NCBI RefSeq assembly: GCF_000835495.1
Contig: NW_015622546.1
Span: forward strand, 2,711,874-2,775,873
Reading direction: 5' to 3'
DNA from: Cladophialophora immunda
Lineage: Eukaryota; Ascomycota; Eurotiomycetes; Chaetothyriales; Herpotrichiellaceae
Length of the DNA: 64,000 nucleotides
Made by a program: the position numbers and the translations under genes
Shown here: piece by piece, positions 33,374-42,784 of the stretch
Layout: every line of letters starts with the position of its first letter
Position numbering within the stretch: the first letter of the stretch is position 1
The notes under the pieces: generated by a model
Databases searched by the model: none
Told to the model about the DNA's origin: nothing
Seen by the model: the letters and a program-made list of their open reading frames with translations, nothing else

Positions 33374-34312
33374 ATGGCTCCCGGACAAAGTCGCAGCGTC
33401 TTCGTGGGCAATATTCCCTTCAGTGAGACCTCTACACTCAACTTTGCGCGTTCAAACGACTGACTCTCTTTAGATCTCAGCGAGGAGAACATTGTCAAGA
33501 TCCTCAGTCAAGTCGGTACGGTCGTCAAGTTCAGGTTGATGACCAACCCCGACACGGGTAAATCAAAGGGATTCGGTTTTGCAGACTTCCAGGATGCGGA
33601 CCAGGCGGCCAGCGCAGTTAGGAACTTGAATGATTTCGAGATCGATGGACGTAAGATCCGCGTCGACTGGCCTCACAACAACGAGAAAGACTCGGTTCCA
33701 ACAAATTACGAGCAGACTGCTGGCGCTGGGGCGGATGGATACCAACAAACTGGCGCAAATGCCCTTCCTCCACTGCCTCAAGGGACAGATCTTCCCCCAA
33801 ACCTCAGGGCAACCGATGCGATCTCCCAGACCCTTGCCACACTTCCGCCGCCACAGCTACTCGATGTCCTCACTCAGATGAAGGCGCTGGCCATCTCAGA
33901 TCCTGCAAGAGCCACCTCCCTCCTCAAGACCGCACCACAACTCTCCTATGCCATATTCCAGGCTCTAATCTTGATGAATCTCGTGGACCCCAAAGTACTG
34001 GCACAAGTCGTTGAACAAGCCTCGAGACCACCTCAACCAGCCAGCATCCCTCCACCGCAGCCCACTCCACAACAATACCCCGGCTTTCCACCGGCCATGA
34101 TGCCTGGTCAGATTCCTCCCAGACCTCCTCAGCAATATCCGACAGCGGCGATGCAACAACAGCCACCCCAGCAGCCTCCCGCCCAACCTCAGCTGTCTCA
34201 TCAAGAGATGATCCAACAGGTCCTCGCTATGGATCAGAGGACAATCGATTCCTTTTCTCCGACTGAAAGGGCACAAATCATGCAGATCCGAGCATCGATG
34301 GGGGTAAGATGA
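33374..34312 (+). CDS. RNA15: Cleavage stimulation factor CstF-64/Rna15-like RNA-binding protein
   Basis: The product binds the U/GU-rich element of pre-mRNAs during 3'-end cleavage and polyadenylation. Exons are 33374-33422 and 33474-34312; the 51-bp intron interrupts the RRM at NIPF|NLSE. The protein is 295 residues: an RRM (RNP2 VFVGNIPF, RNP1 KGFGFADF) at about 8-85, then a hinge (SQTLATLPPPQLLDVLTQMK ... QLSYAIFQALILMNLV) that binds CstF-77/Rna14. A Pro/Gln-rich linker follows, and a C-terminal three-helix domain (EMIQQVLAMDQRTIDSFSPTERAQIMQIR) that contacts Pcf11. All family parts are present. The stop comes directly after SMGVR. A tiny further 3' exon cannot be excluded, but none is needed. 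Confidence 0.92.
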
Positions 34313-34874
34313 GCTGCAGGGACACTGTTCAGATCTAACTTTACAAACCATCGTTCGCCATAAACATGCGGAGGGCGCAAAATATTCGCTCATGGTATGG
34401 CATACATCGGGAATTCTATTCCACGGAACTGGGCATGAAACCTGCAACAAAGCCGCTTCTGGAGGAATTTATGCAACACAGCCCCTCAGCAAATCCGTCA
34501 AGATTACCGAGACGAAGGGTATAGACGTTTGCTAAATAGAAACATCCTGAAAAGCCGGCAGCGCCGTGATCGCGCCGCGCCCAAGAACACAACATCCTCT
34601 CTAGACGGCAGAATGACATGCCCGATACCACAGCGAGAGGAAATGTAGTCGCAGAATACTTAGATATTATGGAAGTCAGGAGAGGCTCGAGGAATCGTAT
34701 GCACTATGGATGCATTGTCTCAAGCTATGCTTCGCATTTTCTACAGCGGTGTGAACGAATAGGCGCCATCTCTTTTTCTACCAGCCCGCGTTTAGAGAGG
34801 CCGCGAATCTTTGTTCGAATTCCTCATGTCTGTCTACCTTGATCCTCCTTTTGCAGAGAGAGGTGCTGACCCCG
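34313..34874. other. Convergent 3' ends
   Basis: This 560-bp interval lies between the stop codons of the CstF-64-like gene (+) and the Ran-binding gene (-). It should hold both 3' UTRs and polyadenylation sites. No other feature is visible. Confidence 0.5.
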
Positions 34875-36917
34875 TCAAGCCTTGTTCATTGCGCTTGCAG
34901 GACTCGTCCCGATACCCTCGTCCGTCAATGCGGTCTGCGGCCGCAGGGGACTCCCTTTCCTGCTTCCACCGCCACCCTCTCTCCTCAGCCACCCGGCCCT
35001 CCCAGCCTTTCCAGGGGTTTGTATCGGCGACGGCGCTGGCGACGGGCTAGGCGACATCATCGTGACCTGTCTCGGTGCACTGACATTCTCACCCGCGCTT
35101 CTCGGCGGACTCATGACCCATCCGCCATCTCCAGCACTCGTATTCACGCTCTGCGGACTCCTCAGACTCGTGCTTCCTTCGTAGTACCCGCCCTGATACT
35201 GGTACTCTTCGCCCCTCCTCTTGACCGGGCTTTCATCGTACGGATCCCACCCGACTCTCCTCCTCGCGTCAGCCCTCAGCGCCTGCCGATACTTCTCGTC
35301 GCCTCCTGCACCCGTCGACGCGCTCTCTTCCAGGAAGAAAGTAAGCAGTTCGTCGGTGATTGAGAGGTGGGACTGTTGCTGAAACTGTTGCAGCGAGGTG
35401 AGGCGCAAAAGGAGCTCGAGCAGTGATAAGGAGGTCCGGATAGAGTTGGCCCAGGGGGGAGCGGTAGATTGCGGTGGAGGTTGGGCATGCGAGGCGATGT
35501 GCATGTTTGCCATTGAATTTGTGAGTTGAGGCGTAGAATTGCCCTTGGACCCGGTGTTATCGGTGGACTCCTCTTCGATGTCGGACTCAGAATCACTTGG
35601 TTCGGCTTCCGTGTACACTTCAAACGCGATCCATTCAGGGTCGAGGGACGGTGGGAAACGCCAGGGATCATCGGTGTGGTCTTCGACATATCGCTGTTCC
35701 TGCAGCTTTCCCTGCAGCTCCGCTACTAGGCTTTGATCTTGCTCGCTATCTTGATCGCCTTCTCCAGGTCCCAGCGGACTGTCTCTCTCCGCCATTCGTC
35801 TGGGTGGGATAGCATAGAGGTCTCTCTTCAACAATAACACCGGGTGATTACTCTCCGCATCACTCCCAATGTTCAAGACTTTGCTCGTATCAGCATAGAA
35901 TATTTTCGATATCTCGTGGACAGGGATTATCTCCCGGATGCCGGCGAGTCTGACATCGTCAAACGGGCCCGGACGAGCCTGATCGTCCTCAAAGTCGTGG
36001 ACACGGTCGTCTTCAAAGTCTTCAATGATCACCATTTGATAAGCATATTCATCGGCGCGGGCATCGGCGCGGATACTTGGTGTCGAGCCAGGCAGATCAG
36101 TCTCTGTCTCTGGGACTACGGAAGGAGAAGAGATATCGGCGGAAGGGATAGCATCAGATCCGGAGCCCGTCCCGAGCACGACGTCGAGGGGAACCCTGCG
36201 TAGCTTGACTCTTGCTTTGTGAATGGCTTCTTTCCAAGTCGTCTCTCGGATTTCTTCTTCGTTCTGGGGCCGGTCATGGCCGGCAAATAGCATGTAGACA
36301 GTAAGAGTGAATGTGGGCCCGATTTGCACAGCCTGATTTGGAGAGATGGTGTACTGAGTGTCGCCTGCTGTGAGGAAAGTGCTGGCTTGTAGAAGTCGTG
36401 AGGGAGAGACAGACTGAGGTAGTGACGTTGAGAGGCTTGCACCTGACGTGGTGATGGCGAGATTGATCAAAGGGACAGCATCCTCAATCCTCTCGAGAAG
36501 CTTTTTGATGTCCTTGACAATCAAAGTCAACTCCGACTCGTTCGGAACTCTGGCCTGGCTGCTGAGTCTGCTGGTCTTCCTAGCAGCTTGTTCGGAAGCC
36601 TCCGCTGCTTTCGCTAGCCGTTGTCCCAAGGACTGTATCTCTATACGCAGCTCCTTGGTGAGGGAGACCGCGGATTCTAGAGACGTGTTTCCTCGAGCCG
36701 CAATTAGCTCGATCATGTCGATCGCTGGGGAGACGATGCGGATTTTGTGCTGAAGCCGTTGTTGCAAAGCATACAACTCATCTCGAACGTTGCTTTTCGG
36801 TGTGCTGTTGAGGAGCTTGGCCGATTGTCTGATGGCGTAGGATGCTGTGATTGTGACTCCTGAGCGGATGGCATAATTCATCGCCTGCTGGGTCACTTTT
36901 CCCAGAAAGACGTCCAT
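34875..36917 (-). CDS. Yrb30-like RanGTP-binding protein (putative)
   Basis: The N-terminus (MDVFLGKVTQQAMNYAIRSG, then ASYAIRQSAKLL) and the following helical region resemble the fungal RanGTP-binding protein family typified by yeast Yrb30, a factor that interacts with Gsp1-GTP in the nucleus and cytoplasm. A single exon gives 680 residues from the ATG at 36917. A GTG two codons upstream is in frame but not needed. The first 180 residues are helical with likely coiled coil. The middle contains IREIIPVHEISKIFYADTSK, which could be a folded beta-rich domain. Long acidic and Ser/Pro-rich stretches (about 380-460 and the last 120 residues) are probably disordered. It is divergent from eRF3 with a 515-bp shared upstream region. 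Family assignment is from recalled similarity, not a search. Confidence 0.6.
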   Translation of the reverse strand: MDVFLGKVTQQAMNYAIRSGVTITASYAIRQSAKLLNSTPKSNVRDELYALQQRLQHKIRIVSPAIDMIELIAARGNTSLESAVSLTKELRIEIQSLGQRLAKAAEASEQAARKTSRLSSQARVPNESELTLIVKDIKKLLERIEDAVPLINLAITTSGASLSTSLPQSVSPSRLLQASTFLTAGDTQYTISPNQAVQIGPTFTLTVYMLFAGHDRPQNEEEIRETTWKEAIHKARVKLRRVPLDVVLGTGSGSDAIPSADISSPSVVPETETDLPGSTPSIRADARADEYAYQMVIIEDFEDDRVHDFEDDQARPGPFDDVRLAGIREIIPVHEISKIFYADTSKVLNIGSDAESNHPVLLLKRDLYAIPPRRMAERDSPLGPGEGDQDSEQDQSLVAELQGKLQEQRYVEDHTDDPWRFPPSLDPEWIAFEVYTEAEPSDSESDIEEESTDNTGSKGNSTPQLTNSMANMHIASHAQPPPQSTAPPWANSIRTSLSLLELLLRLTSLQQFQQQSHLSITDELLTFFLEESASTGAGGDEKYRQALRADARRRVGWDPYDESPVKRRGEEYQYQGGYYEGSTSLRSPQSVNTSAGDGGWVMSPPRSAGENVSAPRQVTMMSPSPSPAPSPIQTPGKAGRAGWLRREGGGGSRKGSPLRPQTALTDEGIGTSPASAMNKA

Positions 36918-37432
36918 TACCACGGAGTACAGAATAAAATGCTCTCGTTGAATGTCAACTTTCTAGGGCTAAAGAACAGATGACAGCGTCAAGCAGAAGG
37001 AGAGAGGAGCATAACGCAAGAGGCACTTCACTGTGGCACGTTCTTCCGAGGCTACTATTGCAGAGGTGACACAGGGGTCAAGGACTTGGTGAGGGAGGAC
37101 CTGGTCTTCGTAGAGTGTGTCGTACGTTGTACATACCTGAGTATCCATACGATTTGATCTTGCAGAAGAAAACCATCGACGCCTTGGACCTAGGGTCGCG
37201 CGAGACTGCAGCCTTGCGGGCAATGAAATCATCGCAGCCCAGCCTTGCCAAGGAAATTTCTGTACCCAAAAGTGCCCCTCCAAATAATGAACCCAAACCG
37301 CAGTCTACTCCTTCAGGCTCAGTTCTTGATCTCCACTTGACTTTGACTCACCGCCTGTAATCGTACGCTCCTTCTCTTCTTCAGGAGCCCTTTTCCGATT
37401 CCTATCAGTCGAATTTTCAAGCATTTTCGAAG
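36918..37432. promoter_or_regulatory. Divergent promoter region (Ran-binding gene / eRF3)
   Basis: About 515 bp separate the two start codons and must contain both core promoters. The 100 bp before the eRF3 ATG are pyrimidine-rich, as is usual for fungal leaders. No specific operator can be named. Confidence 0.5.
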
Positions 37433-39523
37433 ATGGCGGGCAATTTTGATTCCTGGGAAGACGCAGCGGCGCAAGAGGAAGACCTTTCAAAGAAGACACA
37501 GAATATGAGCGTGAATGCCAACACTTTCAGGCCTGGAGCCGCATCGTTTCAGCCTGGTGCTGCCACGTTCCAACCGGGACAGCCATACCAGCAGAATGGC
37601 TATCAAAGCTATGGGTATGGGCAACAGCAAGGCTACAACCAATACCCCCAGTACGGCCAGCAATACAATCAATATCCTCAATATCAACAGCAGCAACAGC
37701 AGCAGCAAGGCTACAATCAAGGCTATAGCAGCGGCCAATTTGCCGCTTACAATCAGACCCCCGGCGGCTTTCAACCCAGACAAGGCGCTCCCATAAGTAT
37801 TGCGAAGAGGTCGGACACCCAGCCTGCATCTGCCCCAACTCAACAGGTCCCCGCTCCAGCAACCAAGGCTGAAGCAGCCCCTGCAGCCCCTGCACCCAAA
37901 CCACAGCCAGCTGCTGCGGCACCTCCCAAAGCGAAGGTCCTTTCGATCGGTGTCCCAACGTCAGCATCGGCCTCCCCTAAGAAACCTGCTTCTCCCACCA
38001 CCAAGGACGAGCCCACTCCCCCAAAAGCTGAAGCCGGAGCCAAGGTTGCTGCGGCGAAAGCTGTCGAGAAGACCGGCGAAAAAATCAGTGGGAAGACGTC
38101 CCCTGCGCCTTCATCAGGAAAGTCTTCCCCCACACCGGCAGATGCCAAAAAACAACGAAATGCAGATGAAGTCGCACAATCGCAAACAGCCGATGTGGAC
38201 GCATCAGTCCTACAAGAGATGTACGGGAAGGAGCACGTCAACATAATTTTCATTGGCCACGTCGATGCCGGCAAATCCACACTCGGTGGCCAGGTGCTCA
38301 TCCAAACAGGCATGGTTGATGAGCGTACTCTGGAGAAGTATAAGCGGGACGCTAAAGATGCCGGGCGAGAAACCTGGTACATTTCTTGGGTATTGGATTT
38401 GAATAAGGAAGAAAGAGCCAAGGGGAAGACAGTTGAAGTGGGCCGAGGCTTCTTTGAAACCGAGAAACGGAGATACACGATCCTCGATGCGCCAGGTCAT
38501 AAAACGTACGTGCCGAACATGTTGAGTGGTGCGGCTCAAGCAGATGTGGCCATCCTGGTTATCTCTGCTCGAAAGGGCGAATTCGAAACCGGGTTCGAAA
38601 AGGGTGGACAGACACAAGAGCATGCCATGCTGATCAAAACCACGGGCGCCAAAGAGCTGGTCGTAGCCGTGAACAAAATGGACGACCCTACCGTGGAATG
38701 GTCCAAAGAACGATACGACGAGATCGTAGGCAAACTGAAACCATACCTGAAAAAGCGAATCGGCCTGGACTCCACCTTCATGCCCATCTCCGCGCAAACG
38801 GGCGTCAATGTCAGAGACCGCATCCCTCCGAACATCGCGAGTTGGTATAAAGGGCCTTCTCTCCTGGAATTCTTGGACGGCATGGCAAAGATCCAGCGAA
38901 ACATCAATGCACCCTTCATGATGCCCATTGGCGCCAAATACAGAGACATGGGCACCATGGTCGAAGGGCGTATCGAAGCCGGTGTGGTTCAAAAGAGTTC
39001 GACCTTGGTTATGATGCCGAACCGTGAGGAAGTTGGCATTGCGGCCCTCTATGGCGAGACGGAAGATGAAGTTGCTTACGCCACCTGCGGTGACCAAGTG
39101 CGCATGCGCTTGCGGGGCATTGAAGAAGAAGACATCCAGCCGGGCTTCGTGCTCTGCTCGCCCAAACGTCTCGTCCACTGCGTCAAAGAGTTTGAGGCAC
39201 AGATCAACATCGTGGAACTGAAATCCATCCTCTCTGCCGGCTTTAACTGCGTTATACACGTACACGCCGCAACGGAAGAAGTTACGTTTGCGGCTTTGCT
39301 TCACAAACTCGAACCGAAAACAGGACGCAAGAGCAAGAAACCGCCCCCATTTGCCGCAAAGGGACAGAACATTATTGCGAGATTGCAGGTTACGAGCGGA
39401 GCCGGCAAGATTTGTATCGAGAGGTTTGAGGACTATCCGCAGCTGGGACGGTTCACGCTGCGAGACCAAGGGCAGACCATTGCAGTGGGCAAGATCACCA
39501 AGCTGATCTTTGATGATGAGTAA
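37433..39523 (+). CDS. SUP35: Translation termination factor eRF3 (Sup35)
   Basis: This GTPase partners eRF1 to release peptides at stop codons. A single exon encodes 696 residues. The N domain (about 1-120) begins MAGNFDSWEDAA and contains three FRPGA/FQPGA/FQPG units, then a Q/N/Y/G-rich prion-like tract (about 49-112) with repeated QGYNQ and QYPQY and an eight-Gln run. The M domain (about 120-265) is Ala/Pro/Lys-rich and charged. The EF-1A-like GTPase starts near 270: G1 GHVDAGKST at 275-283, G3 DAPGHK, G4 NKMD. Domains 2 and 3 follow, ending GKITKLIFDDE. Everything needed for function is intact. The prion-like layout follows the yeast and fungal pattern, but propagation as a prion is not shown by sequence. 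Confidence 0.96.
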   Translation: MAGNFDSWEDAAAQEEDLSKKTQNMSVNANTFRPGAASFQPGAATFQPGQPYQQNGYQSYGYGQQQGYNQYPQYGQQYNQYPQYQQQQQQQQGYNQGYSSGQFAAYNQTPGGFQPRQGAPISIAKRSDTQPASAPTQQVPAPATKAEAAPAAPAPKPQPAAAAPPKAKVLSIGVPTSASASPKKPASPTTKDEPTPPKAEAGAKVAAAKAVEKTGEKISGKTSPAPSSGKSSPTPADAKKQRNADEVAQSQTADVDASVLQEMYGKEHVNIIFIGHVDAGKSTLGGQVLIQTGMVDERTLEKYKRDAKDAGRETWYISWVLDLNKEERAKGKTVEVGRGFFETEKRRYTILDAPGHKTYVPNMLSGAAQADVAILVISARKGEFETGFEKGGQTQEHAMLIKTTGAKELVVAVNKMDDPTVEWSKERYDEIVGKLKPYLKKRIGLDSTFMPISAQTGVNVRDRIPPNIASWYKGPSLLEFLDGMAKIQRNINAPFMMPIGAKYRDMGTMVEGRIEAGVVQKSSTLVMMPNREEVGIAALYGETEDEVAYATCGDQVRMRLRGIEEEDIQPGFVLCSPKRLVHCVKEFEAQINIVELKSILSAGFNCVIHVHAATEEVTFAALLHKLEPKTGRKSKKPPPFAAKGQNIIARLQVTSGAGKICIERFEDYPQLGRFTLRDQGQTIAVGKITKLIFDDE

Positions 39524-40790
39524 ACGGATACACATGTGCACGGAGTCACATCTGGAGGTTTGTTTGTCGTCCTTCCTTCATTCGTGTACAGCAGGGCAGC
39601 CAGGAATAGAACCGGCGGGCGTGCAGCACGAGACATGCATGAATGGACATGCCACGTGCGACCAGAGGCAAACATTGTCATCAACGCCGAGATGGATTGA
39701 GATGATCACGAGCAGTGCATGACAGGACGGCTAGAAATGGGGTTGCATCAATCCGGGGACAACGGCTTTGGGGACGCGGCTCGGGTGGAGGTTGTGGCCA
39801 TCCGCTGCGCAACGCTATCAGGGGGAGGCAGGGATGTAGATGGTTACTCCTACTCTTACTCCTATGTGCGCGATCTGGGACGAAATAAACACGATATGAG
39901 ACTCCTACCGACTCCTCTTCCCTCAAACGAATAAAAATGCGTACCTGCATACATACCTTGCATATGTAGATAGATACCTGCCTATACAACAGAACCTCGA
40001 ATGTCCCACATATTTATTACTCGGCGGTATACACACGCAGAGGCTCCTTGATTATTCGTCGGCGTTGGTGCTCCGGTATACCCCCTCCTAAGGCGGTACT
40101 GTACTGGTATACAACAAAGGCGCAACGCAGCACCCAAGGGGGCTTTTTTTTTTCTCTCTTCGGTTTGGTTCTAAAAGTACAAGTGTGCAGGCGGGTAGGT
40201 GGGTGGGAGGGAGAACAAGATCAAAAGAGTATATGTGATGTGATGTGATGTGATCCGATCCGATCAGAGCTGCCCAGCCACCAGCCCAGGGAACCAACTT
40301 GATCCAATACATCATCAGTGAGGAGCCTGTGCACGCCCGGTCCCCCCTGTCTGTTGTTCCTTGTGAACGTTTACAGCTTCCCCCCCTTTTTTTGTTTGTG
40401 AGAGACATCCCCGCCTTGCCACAATTCCAGGGTACATGCGAACCAGCTTCCAAAAAAGCAGAAAAGAAACATGGTTTTTGAGGTTCCTGTGCCCCCCGCG
40501 CATGTTGAACGCAAATGCCCAATGCCAGACCACCGGAGACCTCTTCCAGGGCGAGATAATGAGAAGGGCAGCGAAGGTTCAAGCAACTCGCCCCTATCGG
40601 TATTATCAGCGACAGTGTCTCGGGAACCCGTTGTTGGATCGTCATCCCTCAACAATCCCAACGACGACTTGAAGGTGGTTGAGATTGCAATGGCCGTGCC
40701 GCAAAGGATACCGATCGAGAAAGAAGATAGTCCCACGAATGAGTCCCTGCCCTTATGGCTCAGTCATGTTGATTTTAGAGGACGGCAGCA
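39524..40790. other. Convergent intergenic stretch with microsatellite
   Basis: This lies between the eRF3 stop (+) and the U2AF65 stop (-). No gene is supported. A pentanucleotide microsatellite, about four GTGAT units and two CCGAT units, lies at 40,230-40,263. A T9 run precedes it near 40,145. Confidence 0.5.
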
Positions 40791-42784
40791 TCACCAAGCA
40801 TCTACATCGAAACTCGCCTGCAATGTCACCGTCGGTTAGCACTGGTTTTCCCGCCCATTGGAGAACGCAGGCAACAAACTGCACGGAGAATAACACATAC
40901 CTCATCGAAATACGTAGTCACAACAGTCCTGTCAGCAAACTTGCGTCCCGCAAGTGCTTGCAACGCCTTCTTGGCAGCTTCGGGTTCCTCGTACTTGATG
41001 AAGATCTTGCCCACTCCAGCCGATTGCCGACTTCCCATAGATGGTCGCGGAATCTTCATGGCCAAGATCTTGCCGTACTTTTGGCATTCTTCCATTACAT
41101 CTTCGCAGATTTCTACCACGCAGCACAAGGCTTGGTTAGCATTTTGACGCAGTAAAGGCAACGGGGAAGATAGACAAGGTATGTCGCTTCCTGCTTTGCT
41201 CACCTTCATAATCATCATTATCGATAAGTTCCTCAGGCGTCACCATGTTCAGGAGTTGTAGGACCCGTCCGTCCTCCAGGTTCTCCGCGGTGGTTCCGGC
41301 GAACATAGACATGGCGTTGACGCCCATCTCAAGCCCGGCAGCTTGTGTGTATCCAATACTGGCACGTGTGACTTTGACAGCGTTGCCTGCCAAGTCCATG
41401 CCATTGAGACCCTCGATTGCAACGCCAGCGACTGATGGATCTGTATATTCACAGAAAGCGATGCCCTGATGATACGTTAGCAAGAGGAATCGCGTGCCAG
41501 GACCGGTGTAACTTACCCTTGATTCTTGTGCATCGCTGTCCCGCACCAGAACAAAGGCTCTTAATTCCCCAAATGCTTTGAGCAACTCAATGACCTGATC
41601 ATCTGTCAAAAAAGGTGGGAGATTGGTGATGGCTAGTTTATTGGCCGTGTCGGGAACTTCGGTAGATATCTCGCCGTCTGTATATGCTTCCTCATCCGCA
41701 GACGGAACGATGTAGTCCTTGGGTCGTCGAATCTCCAACCCCTTGGGAGATGCAGTCCCATTGCCGTTCAGCTCGGAATGGTGCTCTTCCATTGTGATTC
41801 CATCCATGGCCAATGCCAGCGTCGCATCGGAAGGCTGCTTGAACTCCACCAGCGCGAAGCTCCTATCTTCGGCGATGTTTGCTTGTGTGCATGGATCGTT
41901 GCCCTTTGTGACATTCAGACCATTGAGCTGGAGGTTAAAGAAGGCCACTAGGCTCTCCTCGGAGACGGAGGCCGGAAGGTTGTGGACAAACAATCTCCTT
42001 GACTGGCGCGCATTGGAAGGCCTCAATGCTGTGGAGGTCGCGCCGCCTGAGGGTTGATTCATGAAGGCTTGTAACCGGCTTGGGTCCATCTGCTGCTGTC
42101 GAGGGGCGCCTGGCAGGGGAAACATGCCGGACATCTTTGCTTGCTCGGCGGTAACATTCTCGTACCCAGGCGGTTTGATGTCCCACTGCGTCATCCTCCT
42201 CTTGCGCTCCAAGATTGGCACGACATCTGTAAGATCGGGAGTGGGTTCCCTCTTCTTGGGAGGAGGACTGTTCTTGCGGCCTCGGGCTTGAGCGGCGAAT
42301 TCATCGCGGTCTTCTCGCCCAGTCCGATCACGGTCGCGATTGCCTCCTCTGCGATCATCAAACAGGTCGCGGTCCCTCCTGGGTGGCCTGTCATCGTCCC
42401 GGCGTCTCGGGCCTCGATCTCGGTCCCAGTCCCGGTCATCTCGCCTCGAGCCGTGTCTGTCTTCCCTTTCGCGTGCCCGGTAGTCTCGACTCGAGGAATA
42501 AGAGTCTGCTTCATATTCGCGTCGCGAGGAACGGTGATGGGGAGATCTTGAACGTCTCCGCTCGCCGCGATCTCGATTCCGGTCCCGGTCGCGGTCTCTG
42601 CGCTCGTCTCGGTCGTATCGTGACCCCTGAAGTCATGTCAGTGGTCGCAATGGCAATATAGCAAGGGCAAGGATGACATACATGGTGCTCTCTAGAGCGA
42701 CCCGTGTCTGAAGAGGTCAGTAAATGCTGAGGCAAAGTGGAAGGGGGTCAAGGCACCTCTGGAGGAGTAGTTGTCCCCGTTCAT
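40791..42784 (-). CDS. Splicing factor U2AF large subunit (U2AF65)
   Basis: U2AF65 binds the polypyrimidine tract and recruits U2 snRNP. Six exons (minus) keep frame: 42757-42784, 42682-42707, 41517-42626, 41204-41465, 40901-41112 and 40791-40817, giving 554 residues. Introns are 49-91 bp. The last exon codes only nine codons including the stop, ending ASFDVDAW, which matches the conserved family C-terminus. An Arg/Asp/Ser-rich RS-like region (about 10-150) precedes the VPILERKRRMTQWDIKPPGYENV block. RRM1 starts RRLFVHNLP, RRM2 starts NKLAITNLPPFL, and the C-terminal UHM ends with GRKFADRTVVTTYFDE, holding the R-x-F motif that binds ULM peptides. The very short first two exons are typical of the fungal gene. 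The first donor is GTGCCT, which is unusual, but the joins reproduce the family start. Confidence 0.92.
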
